A stretch of DNA of 64,000 nucleotides from Diplonema japonicum (GCA_964019335.1 OZ025682.1:124001-188000); one strand, 5' to 3'; positions 1 through 9,387 are shown, counted from the stretch's first letter. Numbers and translations are program-made. The notes: generated by a model from the letters alone, not told the origin.

Positions 1-1
1 T

Positions 2-790
2 GTGACAAAAGCAGGGAAAATCGAAGTAACAAAGCAGTTTTGGAAAGAACACGTGTCCAGCATGCACACAGGGAGGGTTGCAGAGTGCTTCGATGCGTGG
101 CTGGACGAGAACATTGTGTGGAACACTTCAAGACTGAGACTCCCCCTCCGTGCAAAGGGGAAGATCGAAGTCTGCAAAATGTACAACATAGTACAACGGA
201 AAATCATGGGCGGGGAACAAAGCACCGTCTCTATGCGTGTGAATGACGTGACTTACCACCCGAAGACGGACGCTGTGAAGCTTGACTTCACATCCTCTGT
301 ACTGCTCTCCGGTGCGGTTGTACCCACTGTTGAAGAAATCCGATTTACAATAAAATACAATGATAAAATGAGGATCAACCGGGTGGTTGTTTCTCCCGCT
401 GACGATTTTATTATTAGACCAGTGCACACAAAAAATGAAAAAGAAGAGGAGGAGGAAGAGGAAGAAGACGAGGAACGGAGCAAAACGACAACGGAAACCG
501 ACGATAGTACATATTCTGAAGAATTCAATCTCCCTCTCCTTCCTCCCACCACCTCCCGGCCCTGCAACCACAACAACTGGGACCCTGTTCGCGTTAAACG
601 GAGAACCGCCCTGTTGAGGTGCCGTGTTTGCGTTTCACAATGGAAGCTTCCCGTTGGTAAGGTGACAAGGTGCTCGAAATATGTGTCTCCTGATGGGTGC
701 GGGAAGGGATCACTCTGCAATTCCCTCCATGTCAATATGCGAAAATTGACCTACGAGGAGCGGACAGGCACGAAACAGCAATCAGAATGA
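2..790 (+). CDS. NTF2-like/CCCH zinc-finger family protein, member 1 (5' partial)
   Basis: The frame is open at the left edge, so the true start lies outside the window. Residues 5-140 form a helix-rich then strand-rich domain (QFWKEHVSSMHTG, CFDAWLDENIVW) that reads like the NTF2/SnoaL fold; this is inference from pattern. An acidic run of Glu/Asp follows at about residues 146-158. The C-terminal 75 residues hold CNH-NNWDPVRVKR, a CRVC pair and a Cx8Cx5Cx3H finger, so zinc binding, and perhaps RNA binding as in other CCCH proteins, is likely. Much of the gene is identical in patches to member 2. It ends KQQSE, as member 3 does. Function unknown. Confidence 0.85.
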   Translation: MTKAGKIEVTKQFWKEHVSSMHTGRVAECFDAWLDENIVWNTSRLRLPLRAKGKIEVCKMYNIVQRKIMGGEQSTVSMRVNDVTYHPKTDAVKLDFTSSVLLSGAVVPTVEEIRFTIKYNDKMRINRVVVSPADDFIIRPVHTKNEKEEEEEEEEDEERSKTTTETDDSTYSEEFNLPLLPPTTSRPCNHNNWDPVRVKRRTALLRCRVCVSQWKLPVGKVTRCSKYVSPDGCGKGSLCNSLHVNMRKLTYEERTGTKQQSE

Positions 791-1171
791 CTAGGGGAAG
801 AAGAAGAAAAAAAAAAAAAGTTACAATACACAAAAAAAAAACAAAAAAAAAAACAAAAAAACCAGGGACACCTTGTGCATGAGGACTCCTCACTATACGC
901 GCGTTATGCGTGATACTAACCCGAGGGGTGCTCCAACTCGGGGTGTTTTATTTCTTTTTTATACCCCCCATTAACCCTACCCTGGTTTTCTTCTTTTTTT
1001 TTTCTCCCTCTCTTTCCTTTTTTGTTTTCAGTTTTTTTTTTTTTTTTCTTTTCTTATATTCCTTTATCTCTCGTCTCCCTTTCTGTTTCTAAGATTGCAT
1101 CGTGGTATTATTACCCCCCTCTCTTCCCCTTTCCATATAAATTACCTTTATCACAGGACGTGTAAAAGCGA

Positions 1172-1204
<33 letters not shown>

Positions 1205-1213
1205 TTGTATTTA
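791..1213. other. Intergenic, low complexity with hairpin motif
   Basis: A-rich and then T-rich homopolymer tracts. It holds the recurring motif at 910-929, followed by CTCGGGGT, which could pair with ACCCGAG to make a short hairpin. A long A-run (1175-1203) ends 10 nt before the next start codon. No gene is seen. Confidence 0.7.
910..929 (+). promoter_or_regulatory. Recurring downstream motif, copy 1
   Basis: TGATACTAACCCGAGGGG lies 120 nt after the stop of member 1. The same motif lies about 100-140 nt after members 2 and 4. It contains TACTAAC, identical to the yeast branch-point box, and can form a short hairpin with downstream CTCGGGG. Role unknown. Confidence 0.4.
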
Positions 1214-2044
1214 ATGACAGCAGTTGCCACCCCTTGTGTACTGCAGACCCCGCTGCAGTTTGAACCACCTGAAACAGTGCATTTCAGAAAGGGTGTGGAC
1301 TTAAACGCGACAAAAACGGGTAAAATTGAAGTAACAAAGCAGTTTTGGAGAGAGTACATTTCAGCCATGCACACAGGGAGGGTTGCAGAGTGCTTCGATG
1401 CGTGGCTGGACGAGAACATAATGTGGCACACCTCAGCGAGAAACCTACCGGTGCACACAAAGGGGAAGATCGAAGTCTGCAAAATGTACAACATAGTACA
1501 ACGGAAAATCATGGGCGGGGAACAAAGCACCGTCTCTATGCGTGTGAATGACGTGACTTACCACCCGAAGACGGACGCTGTGAAGCTTGACTTCACATCC
1601 TCTGTACTGCTCTCCGGTGCAACCTTACCTGAAGTGGAAACAGTCCGATTTACAGTGAAATACAATGATGAAATGAAAATCAAACGGATGGTATCTACTA
1701 TTCTGAACACCTTTATGATCAAGCCCGTAGCCCTGTCAAACGAAAGGGAAACAGATGCCAGAATGAAGTCCGACGAATCTCGTGGTTTGTCTCTTCCTCC
1801 CGCTATGTCTCGTCCGTGTCCCCACAACAACTGGGACCCTGTTCGGGTTAAACGGAAAAATGCTTCGCTGAGGTGCCGTGTTTGTTCTTCACAATGGAAG
1901 CTTCCCGTTGGTAAGGTGACACGGTGCCCGAAATACGTCTCCCCTGATGGGTGCGGGAAGGGATCACTCTGCAATTCCCTCCATGTCAATATGCGAAAAT
2001 TGACCTACGAGGAGCGGACAGGCACGAAACAGCAATCTTTATAA
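1214..2044 (+). CDS. NTF2-like/CCCH zinc-finger family protein, member 2
   Basis: 276 residues. I start at ATG 1214 (MTAVATPC), the first ATG after a 29-nt A-run; the frame upstream is only read-through of that run. Domain order: short Pro-rich N-terminus, NTF2-like domain (about 40-180), a short linker without the acidic run of member 1, then CPHNNWDPVRVKR, CRVC and a Cx8Cx5Cx3H finger. Nucleotides 1459-1620 are identical by eye to 154-315 of member 1, while the flanking sequence differs, which points to gene conversion. Function unknown. Confidence 0.9.
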   Translation: MTAVATPCVLQTPLQFEPPETVHFRKGVDLNATKTGKIEVTKQFWREYISAMHTGRVAECFDAWLDENIMWHTSARNLPVHTKGKIEVCKMYNIVQRKIMGGEQSTVSMRVNDVTYHPKTDAVKLDFTSSVLLSGATLPEVETVRFTVKYNDEMKIKRMVSTILNTFMIKPVALSNERETDARMKSDESRGLSLPPAMSRPCPHNNWDPVRVKRKNASLRCRVCSSQWKLPVGKVTRCPKYVSPDGCGKGSLCNSLHVNMRKLTYEERTGTKQQSL

Positions 2045-2709
2045 CTTTTTTACACAAAAAGAAAAAAAAAAATTGAAAAAAAAAAATAATAATAGGGCCC
2101 CGTTTGTGCAGTTGCGTCACCCCCAACAATTCGCACGAAAGAAATGTGTGATACTCACCCGAGGGGTGGTCCTGCCACAAAGTTTTCCTTATGAACGTTC
2201 TCGTGTTATTTTTTTTTTTCCCCCTCTTATTCTACTTCGATAAGGATGAATTCCTAAGAAAATTTCCTAGTATCCACTCGAACCAGAAGGTTCGAGGGAA
2301 TGTAGCCTACAATGCGACACGCTCACGACTGCCCATCAACACCTTTGGACTATTCGTGTTCTCTTTTTTTTTTTTCATTTATTCTCTCTTACTTGCAACG
2401 AATTGCCCCTCGTTTCGTTAAATTTCCTCTCCCCCCTTTCCCCCTTCTACCTCTCATCCTTTCTATTCCTCTAGTATCCTTTGTTTTTTTTTTTTTTTTT
2501 TTTCTTCTTCTTCTTGTCAAAAGAAAAAGGGAAGAGGGAAAAAAAAAAAAAAAAAAAAAAAAAATCATCGGGAAAAAAAAAACTTGTTTTTATTTATTTT
2601 TATTTTTTTTTATAAAAAATCCAGCAACAAAAAAAAAAAAAAAAAAAAAAAAAGCAAGCGTGGGGGTGAAAAATATTAAGAAAAAAAAAAAAAACAAAAC
2701 AAAAAAAAA
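2045..2709. other. Intergenic, homopolymer-rich
   Basis: Contains the recurring motif at 2145-2168 and then T-, A- and C-rich tracts up to an A-run that ends exactly at the next ATG. Open frames here encode only Phe/Lys runs. No gene is seen. Confidence 0.7.
2145..2168 (+). promoter_or_regulatory. Recurring downstream motif, copy 2
   Basis: GTGTGATACTCACCCGAGGGG begins 101 nt after the stop of member 2. It has one change from copy 1 in the TACTAAC core (TACTCAC). Confidence 0.4.
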
Positions 2710-3477
2710 ATGGAAGTAGCGCTCCCCCCAGTAAACATTCAAAGATGCGACGAACCAGCAGAGACACTGGACGAAGAACTAAGTGCGAACGGAGAGGAAA
2801 AGGTAGAGATGACGAAGCATTTTTGGCGAGACAGCGTCACCGCAATGTACAAAGGGTGTGCGGCCGAATGTTACGACGCCTGGCTGGCCGATGAGGTGGT
2901 GTGGCACACAACAGGAATGCAGCCCTGCATCAGCGGGAAGGGAAAACGAGGCGTGGGCACGTTCTGCAAAATACTGCAGCAGAAGATCATGGGCAGCCCC
3001 CACAGCGTTGTAACTAAACGAGTAGACGATGTGGTGTATCACCCGAAAACCGATATGGTGAAACTTGACTTCACCTCCTCTGTACTTTTCGCAGGTGCCA
3101 CAGAACCAGAAGTCGAATTCATCCGATTTTGTTTTCAATGGGACGAATCCATGAAAATAAGAAGCGTGGTGGTCTCACCTCCCGATGAGGAGCCTGAGCT
3201 GCAGCAAGTAAGACCTTCCGTACTTTCCCGTCCAACGGCAGACCGGCCGTGCCTCCACAACAACTGGGATCCTGTTCGGGTTAAAAGGCTGCATTCACTC
3301 CTGCGGTGCAGAGCTTGCGCCTCGCAGTGGAAGCTTCATGTCACTAAGGTGGTACGATGCCCTAAGTATGGTGCCCCTGGTGGATGTCAACAAGGCTCGC
3401 TTTGCAGTGCGCTCCACGTCAACACACGGAAGCAGACTTACGAAGAACGTACTGGAATGAAGCAGCAAAGTGAGTGA
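2710..3477 (+). CDS. NTF2-like/CCCH zinc-finger family protein, member 3
   Basis: 255 residues from an ATG directly after an A-run. NTF2-like region about 35-165 (HFWRDSVTAMYKG, CYDAWLADEVVW), a short linker, then CLHNNWDPVRVKR, CRAC and C-x8-C-x5-C-x3-H. It is one of the more divergent early members, with MYKGCAAEC where others have MHTGRVAEC. The tail (EERTGMKQQSE) matches members 1 and 2. Function unknown; zinc binding is inferred from Cys/His spacing. Confidence 0.9.
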   Translation: MEVALPPVNIQRCDEPAETLDEELSANGEEKVEMTKHFWRDSVTAMYKGCAAECYDAWLADEVVWHTTGMQPCISGKGKRGVGTFCKILQQKIMGSPHSVVTKRVDDVVYHPKTDMVKLDFTSSVLFAGATEPEVEFIRFCFQWDESMKIRSVVVSPPDEEPELQQVRPSVLSRPTADRPCLHNNWDPVRVKRLHSLLRCRACASQWKLHVTKVVRCPKYGAPGGCQQGSLCSALHVNTRKQTYEERTGMKQQSE

Positions 3478-3914
3478 AAAAAAAAAGAAAAAAGAAGAGA
3501 AAAAAAAAAAGATATAGGTATAATGTCTGGCGACCCATCCTGGGGGGTGGGGTCGTTAAGGACACAGCTTCCTCCCCCCCCATTCCCCTTTTCATCCCCT
3601 CCTCGTACTTTCCTTCTGAGGAAGGGATACGCCTTGCTTGGTTCACCGCACTCTCTGTGTCTCTTTCTGTGTTCGAACAAAAATCACGGTTTGATGGATG
3701 AGTCCCCCCTACTCCCCCCTCCGCACTATTGTTCGTGTTTATATATTTTAAACAAAAGGGGGGGGGGGGGGGACTGTTTGAAAAGCCCCCCTGCCGAGAC
3801 TAACGGTGACAATGAAGAAGAGAATGCGACGATTCTGGTGCTGATGCTAATATGAATTTTTTTTTTGTTCCCCCCTCATCCCCCTTCAGAAGAGGGGAAA
3901 AAGAAAAAAAAAAA
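3478..3914. other. Intergenic, pyrimidine-rich, possible splice acceptor
   Basis: Contains a G-run near 3760-3772 and a polypyrimidine stretch ending CCCCCTTCAG at about 3890, upstream of the A-run and ATG of member 4. This could be a 3' splice site for a 5'UTR intron. No coding sequence is seen. Confidence 0.5.
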
Positions 3915-4694
3915 ATGGATCCATCTGCAATAGTTGCCGTTGAACCACCAGAGGTGACAACCTTCGGTGTTGGTGTGCACAGAGACGCAAAAGGAGAAGA
4001 AAAAATCGTAGTTATGAAACAGTTTTGGAAGGAGTACATTTCAGCCATGCACACGGGGAGGGTTGCAGAGTGCTTCGATGCATGGATGGACGAGGATGTT
4101 GTGTGGACTACGGACTGTGTGGCATACCAAGCGAAAGGGATCATGGAGGTCTGCAAACTATATAACCAGGTACAAGAAAGAGTCATGGGCGGCAGGGACA
4201 GCACCGTCTCCATGCGTGTGAACGACATGACGTACCACCCGAAGACGGACTCTGTTAAAATTGACTTCATCTCTTCCATTCGATTCCCAGGTGTCTTTGT
4301 ACCAAAGGTAGAGGCACTCCGGTTTAATATAAAAACTACTGAAAAAATGAAGATATTGAAAGTTGTTGTGAACCACATTCAATCAACCATCGATCCTGTC
4401 CACGGTGACAATGATGAAGCTAAAGAAGAGGAGCAACAACAACAACAACAACAGCATTTACAACAACAACGACCCTGTCTCCACAACAACTGGGACACTG
4501 TTCGGGTCAAACGGGGGTTTGCTCTCCTGCGGTGCAGGGTTTGCTCTTTGCAATGGAAGCTGAACAAGGTGGTGCGGTGTTCCTCATATACATCGCCTGA
4601 AGGGTGTCCTAAGGGAACTGGTTGTCCTTTGCTTCACGTTAATATGCGGAAGCTGACGTCAGAGGAACGGGCTGAAGCACTGCGCAGAAAATAA
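3915..4694 (+). CDS. NTF2-like/CCCH zinc-finger family protein, member 4 (poly-Q linker)
   Basis: 259 residues from ATG 3915 (MDPSAIVAV); an in-frame ATG 63 nt upstream only adds Phe/Lys low-complexity sequence. NTF2-like domain about 30-155. The linker is EEEQQQQQQQ from a CAA microsatellite. The zinc region reads CLHNNWDTVRVKR (Thr replaces Pro), CRVC, and a Cx8Cx5Cx3H finger. It is two residues shorter than its relatives between QWKL and the finger. Function unknown. Confidence 0.9.
   Translation: MDPSAIVAVEPPEVTTFGVGVHRDAKGEEKIVVMKQFWKEYISAMHTGRVAECFDAWMDEDVVWTTDCVAYQAKGIMEVCKLYNQVQERVMGGRDSTVSMRVNDMTYHPKTDSVKIDFISSIRFPGVFVPKVEALRFNIKTTEKMKILKVVVNHIQSTIDPVHGDNDEAKEEEQQQQQQQHLQQQRPCLHNNWDTVRVKRGFALLRCRVCSLQWKLNKVVRCSSYTSPEGCPKGTGCPLLHVNMRKLTSEERAEALRRK
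4433..4472 (+). repeat. CAA microsatellite coding poly-Q
   Basis: Uninterrupted CAA units, then CATTTA and more CAA units, encode the Gln-rich linker of member 4. Likely length-variable between strains. Confidence 0.9.
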
Positions 4695-4831
4695 TTTTTA
4701 TAAGAAAAAAAAAAAAGAACAAAAGAACAGAGGAAGAGCTCGCCCCCATTTTATGCACGCTATTTTTTTATTGGCCGGCTGTGCACAAACAACAATCAAC
4801 CGACTCTTTTTTTTTTTTTTTTTGTTTCCAT

Positions 4832-4856
4832 CAGTGTGATACTAACCCGAGGGGTC
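4832..4856 (+). promoter_or_regulatory. Recurring downstream motif, copy 3
   Basis: GTGTGATACTAACCCGAGGGG, 138 nt after the stop of member 4. It has the same core as copy 1. Confidence 0.4.
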
Positions 4857-5553
4857 TTCAGCGAACACACATTAAAAAAAAAAAAAAAAAAAAAAAAGTC
4901 AATCCGCTGCCCTCGAGGCGGTGAAGTCAGTCGTTCCCTGGCGATAGGTAAGTGGTTTTGAAGTCTTTTGGGGAGGTTGGTGAGCTGACACTGTGAAGTA
5001 ATGAGATTTAGCGTGAAAATGGGTAACCCCGAGAGTGAAGTAATTTCAGAAGAGTGAAATAGGAAAAAAAAAAGGGGGGGCGAAAAAAAAAATGCATCCG
5101 AATACGTTTCTTACTTTTATATTTTCCGTGATCACTCTATTTTTTTATTTTCTTTTTTTCATTAAAAAGAGAGGGGGGGGTGACACCACCCATGCTGTTC
5201 CGGGAAAGTTTTTTTTAACCATTAAAAGACGGCTGATCAAATATTCTATGATTACTAAACCAACACTTGTGTAAAACAGTTTAGCATCCACAAGGACAAG
5301 AACTCATAGACATCGCCCCTTTGTGGTACTTGCAAACGGTAGACACCGTAGAGATGAACAGCTTGAGATCCTTGATACGCTTATGTGAGAAACGGGGCGA
5401 AAAAATTAAAATCTTGTTTTGTCGCTTAGATAGTTTGTGATCTTTGCGCTTGTGAAGTTTGAAATTCTTTTTTTTTTTTTTTTTTGGCAACTTCAGGCGA
5501 TCCTGTCACATACTGCAGGTTCCCTTCAATGACACCTTTTTTTTTTTTTTTTT

Positions 5554-5580
5554 GCTAACCACTTCGTTCCTATCATAGTG
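5554..5580 (+). repeat. Dispersed repeat D1, copy 1
   Basis: TAACCACTTCGTTCCTATC followed by ATAGTG. Further copies are at 22784-22821, 30863-30905 and 38684-38726, always followed by a T-run. Confidence 0.7.
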
Positions 5581-5691
5581 AATTTTTTTTTTTTGATCTT
5601 CTTTCTCCCTTCCTTTCTATTTTTTTTTTTTTCCTTCTCGTTCTCCAAAAAAAAAAAAAAAAAAGCACCCGGAAAAAAAAAAAAAAAAAAA

Positions 5692-6519
5692 ATGGCGATC
5701 GCATGTGATCAAGCACTACCTCCGTTCCAGTTCCCTCCTGAAATGATGCGGTTTCGAGACGGGGTGAATTTGCAGGCGATAGGTGATGAGAAAGTGGTGG
5801 TTACAAAGCAATTTTGGAAGGAGTATAATTCCGCGATGCACACGGGGAAGGTGGCAGACTTCTACGAGGCGTGGCTGGACGACGAAGTTGTGTGGACATC
5901 CTCCCGCCTCCCGCTCGGCCTGAAGTCAAAAGGGAAGCTCGGCGCCTGTCGAAATTATAACATTGTGGTTGATAAAATCCTAGGCGGGACTAAGAGTACA
6001 GTATCCACGAGAGTAAACAACGTCACATACCACCCAAAAACGGATGTGGTGAGGTTAGATTTCACGTCCTCTGTAATGCGGCCTGGCGCCATAGTCCCGA
6101 CAGTGGAATATCGAAGATTTACCATAAGGTTCAACAACCAAATGAAAATTGCGCAGGTTGTGGTGTCACCTTGTGATGACTTCCTTATTTGCCCGGTGAG
6201 GACATTATCGTCTGATGATGAAGATGATGATGGTTGTGACTCTGAAAAAAATGCGTCCGCGTCTGTGCCTTTGCAGCCCCCTACCATGACAAGGCCGTGC
6301 CTCCACAACAATTGGGACCCTGTACGGGTTAAGAGGCGGCATGCGTTGTTGAGGTGCAGGGTGTGTGCCTCGCAATGGAAAATTCCGGTTGCAAAGGTTT
6401 CACGCTGTCCCAAGTACCACGTCACCGGGTGCGCTAAGGGGGAGGAGTGTGGGTCTCTGCACATAAATGTTCGGAAGCAAACGTACACACAGCGTACTGG
6501 GCTTAAGTGTATTTGTTAA
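5692..6519 (+). CDS. NTF2-like/CCCH zinc-finger family protein, member 5
   Basis: 275 residues from ATG 5692 (MAIACDQALP), directly behind an A-run; the longer open frame from 5578 is Phe/Lys homopolymer translation and is rejected. NTF2-like domain about 30-170 (QFWKEYNSAMHTGK, FYEAWLDDEVVW), acidic SSDDEDDD linker, then CLHNNWDPVRVKR, CRVC and a shortened finger with Cx7Cx5Cx3H. Function unknown. Confidence 0.9.
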   Translation: MAIACDQALPPFQFPPEMMRFRDGVNLQAIGDEKVVVTKQFWKEYNSAMHTGKVADFYEAWLDDEVVWTSSRLPLGLKSKGKLGACRNYNIVVDKILGGTKSTVSTRVNNVTYHPKTDVVRLDFTSSVMRPGAIVPTVEYRRFTIRFNNQMKIAQVVVSPCDDFLICPVRTLSSDDEDDDGCDSEKNASASVPLQPPTMTRPCLHNNWDPVRVKRRHALLRCRVCASQWKIPVAKVSRCPKYHVTGCAKGEECGSLHINVRKQTYTQRTGLKCIC

Positions 6520-7607
6520 AAGGAAGAAGAAAAAAAAATAAATAAATAAAGAAAAAAATCTTATATGAGCTCGTCCGGACGAAAATGTCAACATTTTTGA
6601 AAGAGAGGATACTTTGAGAAAGGCAACACAGCCAAAAAAGAAAGAAAGGCCGAGGCCCCAGAAGGGAGAAAGGGGTAGATAAGTAGAGACAAGGGGGACG
6701 TTCCAAGACAGGAACCTCCTTTATCTCATCTCTTTTTTTTTACTTCTTCTAACAACAAGTTAAAAAAAAAAATATTCTTTTTGTTTCGCAGATGCCGATT
6801 TTGGTGGGAATTTTACAATTCGATTAAAAAAAAAAAAAATTCGATGCTATATTCGAGTCTCCAATTCTTCTTCACCCTCTTTTTTTTTTTTTTTCTTCTG
6901 CATTCATTTTGATAGGGATGATAAACAAAAGAAAAAGAAAAAAAAAAGAACATACAACCTGTGTAAATTGAAAAAAAAAAAAAGAAGAAAAAGAAAGTGG
7001 ACACACACAATACAGGGTTCCCAAGCGAATTGAAAGACTCGTGCCACAGGACTCCGTTAAGCCCATCTCGCTCCATTCTTTTATCCCGGCTGTGAACTAA
7101 CTTACGGGGAACTCGGATTTCTTTTTGGTATATTTCTCTCTTTTCATCCCTTTATTGTGTTTATTCCCACCTTCTTTTTTTTTGATTTTTATTTATTCGG
7201 GATTAAACCCCCCCCCCCCCCCTCCTTGTTCCTTCTTACCTCTATTTCTCGCTTTTTTTTTTATTAATTCACTCTTTTTGAAATTACTCCAAGGGGGGGA
7301 ACCCGGAACTGCAACTTCTCAAGGGGAAATAGACCAACCATAGAAAGTTCCAAAAAAAAACCCCCCCCCACTTTCGGGTATTTTTTTTTTCTAAATTTCC
7401 CAAAAATGCAACCGGTATTTTAGAAAGCGAAACAAAAAAGGGAAGGGAAACAAAAAGAAGAAGAAAAAAAATACTGTAAATGGCCCAACTGCTACCTACT
7501 CGGCCTACCTGGACAAACGTCCGGGTTATTTTGGCGCTAGAGTATTTTTTTTTTTTTTCCCCGGTCCAACATTTTTTTTCCACTTTTCAGTATATATATA
7601 CATATAT
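6520..7607. other. Long intergenic region, no gene seen
   Basis: About 1.1 kb of mixed unique and homopolymer sequence, including a C-run near 7208-7222. It ends CCACTTTTCAG then a TATATATATACATATATATG stretch; the next ATG lies at its end. CTTTTCAG could be a 3' splice site and the TA stretch a TATA-like element; neither can be proved here. Confidence 0.5.
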
Positions 7608-8507
7608 ATGACAATGGCATGTGCACCACAACCTGGGGTCCTAGGATACAGGACCATCCCGCCTCCCTTTCAGCAACCCCCAATGGTTGAAAAATACCGT
7701 GAAAGCGTCAATGTAAATGCAAGCGGCGGGGAAAAGATCGAGGTAGCCAAGCAGTACTTACGGGAACACCTCTCCAGCATGCACAATGGCCGTGTGGCGG
7801 AGTGCTACGATGCGTGGCTGACAGACGATGTGGTGTGGATGACGACAAAGCTCCCGCTACTTCTACGCGCAAGTGGCAAGGAAGAAACCTGCAGAATGTA
7901 CAACATCCTCTTGAGAAAGATGGGCGGCCCGGGTGCAACTATCTCAATGAGGGTGAATCGGGTGGACTACAACCCTTTGTACGACTGTATTTCTATTGAT
8001 GTTCAGGTTTCTATTCTGCCCATTGGGGAGGTTGTGCCACGTGTTGCTTGCAGACGGTCAACATTGAAATTCAATGATGAGATGAAAATATCGCGGATTA
8101 TTGTCACCCCGAGCAACCACCACATTTTTAACCCAATCACCATAACCGAGAATCGTTCCTATGGGTTGGACCTAACCGACGATGAGGAGGAGCTTCCTGT
8201 CGATGTTGATGAAAAAATTCTTTCTCCGCCTTCATCCCAACGCCCGTGTAACCATAATAATTGGGACCCTGTTCGGGTGAAGCGCAAGCATGCTCTTCTT
8301 AGATGCAGGGCTTGTGCTTCACAATGGAAGCTTTTGGCTGCTGAGGTCACAAGGTGCCCGAAATATTATACCGGATGTCCTATTGGGGAGAGCTGTACTA
8401 TGTTGCATATTAATGCAAGGAAGCTTACTTACGAGCAGCGGACTGGGATGAAGCTGCAGGAGCAGGACAAGGAGGTAAAAAAGAAGAAGAAGAGTAAGAA
8501 AGAATGA
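7608..8507 (+). CDS. NTF2-like/CCCH zinc-finger family protein, member 6 (Lys-rich tail)
   Basis: 299 residues, the longest intact member. The N-terminus is Pro/Gln-rich (about 1-27). NTF2-like domain about 40-170 with YLREHLSSMHNG in place of FWKEHVSSMHTG. Linker DLTDDEEELPVDVDE. Zinc region: CNHNNWDPVRVKR, CRAC, then Cx6Cx5Cx3H, the shortest first spacing in the family. The tail KEVKKKKKSKKE is basic and could be a nuclear or RNA-contact tail (inference). This start has no A-run; it follows a TA-rich stretch. Confidence 0.9.
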   Translation: MTMACAPQPGVLGYRTIPPPFQQPPMVEKYRESVNVNASGGEKIEVAKQYLREHLSSMHNGRVAECYDAWLTDDVVWMTTKLPLLLRASGKEETCRMYNILLRKMGGPGATISMRVNRVDYNPLYDCISIDVQVSILPIGEVVPRVACRRSTLKFNDEMKISRIIVTPSNHHIFNPITITENRSYGLDLTDDEEELPVDVDEKILSPPSSQRPCNHNNWDPVRVKRKHALLRCRACASQWKLLAAEVTRCPKYYTGCPIGESCTMLHINARKLTYEQRTGMKLQEQDKEVKKKKKSKKE

Positions 8508-8518
8508 AAATAAAAATG

Positions 8519-8549
<31 letters not shown>

Positions 8550-8633
8550 TCGATTCCACTTAATTCTCTGGTGGGGGGAAAAAAAAGAAGAAAAAAATTT
8601 TTTATGTGTTACAAATATTTTATCTTTCGGGGG

Positions 8634-8666
<33 letters not shown>

Positions 8667-8763
8667 TATTTTATAACTATATGCAACTTTGTGCCGAGCA
8701 AAAAAAGGAAAAAAAATAGGGCTGTGATTGCAACACTAGGTGGCGTTAAGCGTGCAATGAAGC
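8508..8763. other. Intergenic with left half of dispersed repeat D2
   Basis: A-runs, then at 8604-8700 ACAAATATTTTATCTTTC and TGCAACTTTGTGCCGAGC. These words recur at 28376-28435 and 29636-29695. The right half of this repeat is displaced to 9050-9160. Confidence 0.6.
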
Positions 8764-9042
8764 ACGAACTACCTACTTGATTACAGGGGGCGCTCCTCGG
8801 CCGAGCAGTAGCTTCTTCTGCGTTCCGCGTCGTGTCCTTAATGCGTGCGGTGTGCTCAACCCTAGCCGGGGCGTCCCGGGTAACCAAGATTCTGCGCTCG
8901 TGCAGTTTGCTGCCTGTTCGTCACCCTGAGCATCTGCGTTACGTTCTTCCACTCGGGCGCTACCGGTGATGACCGACGAGGAGGTCAACAGCGAACAACA
9001 CATCTGATGTACTTCTTATATTTCCATGTTATCCCCACCACC
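8764..9042. mobile_element. Mobile repeat M235, copy A
   Basis: About 280 bp, matching the reverse complement of 12941-13176 along its length with small indels (shared words include CTGTTGACCTCCTCGTCGGT, read on the minus strand). No terminal inverted repeats, no convincing tRNA-type promoter boxes and no reading frame are seen. It lies inside repeat D2, splitting it in two. The class is unknown: a non-autonomous element, perhaps SINE-like. Confidence 0.65.
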
Positions 9043-9387
9043 TACTAAAAAAAATTTTCGCAGCCTTTTTCTATTTTTTATTTTTTAAATACTATAAAAA
9101 CTTTTAATTTTTTTTGCTCGTGAACAACAAAAGACAAATAGTCATAAAAGAATTCCTTTTTTTTTTCTTCTGTTTTGTTTTTAACTCCAGCAAAAAAAAA
9201 ACTTGTGTGGGAGTGAAATTCCCACACCCCACATACTCAAAGTTTGCTGTCGTTAAATAAAACAACGTATTTGTGAATATAAAATTGATGAGTTCGCTCG
9301 TAGTGGCGGGTTTTCAATTACCTCACTCGTCAAAACCACTGCCACCACGCGCGAAATCATGGGATCATATATATTCACTAAATAAAT

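Larger units (their letters stand above)
4695..5691. other. Long intergenic region with dispersed repeats
   Basis: About 1 kb. Contains the recurring motif (4832-4856), several GTGAAGTAAT-like words around 4995-5060, and at 5490-5580 two dispersed repeats (a TGTCACATACTGCAGGTTCCC word, then TAACCACTTCGTTCCTATC). A 69-codon open frame on the minus strand (5281-5490) matches nothing I know. The region ends in an A-run just before ATG 5692. Confidence 0.6.

Noticed and set aside
5281-5490. 69-codon minus-strand ORF
   Set aside because: No homology I recognise, Lys-rich from an A-run, no relative elsewhere in the window.
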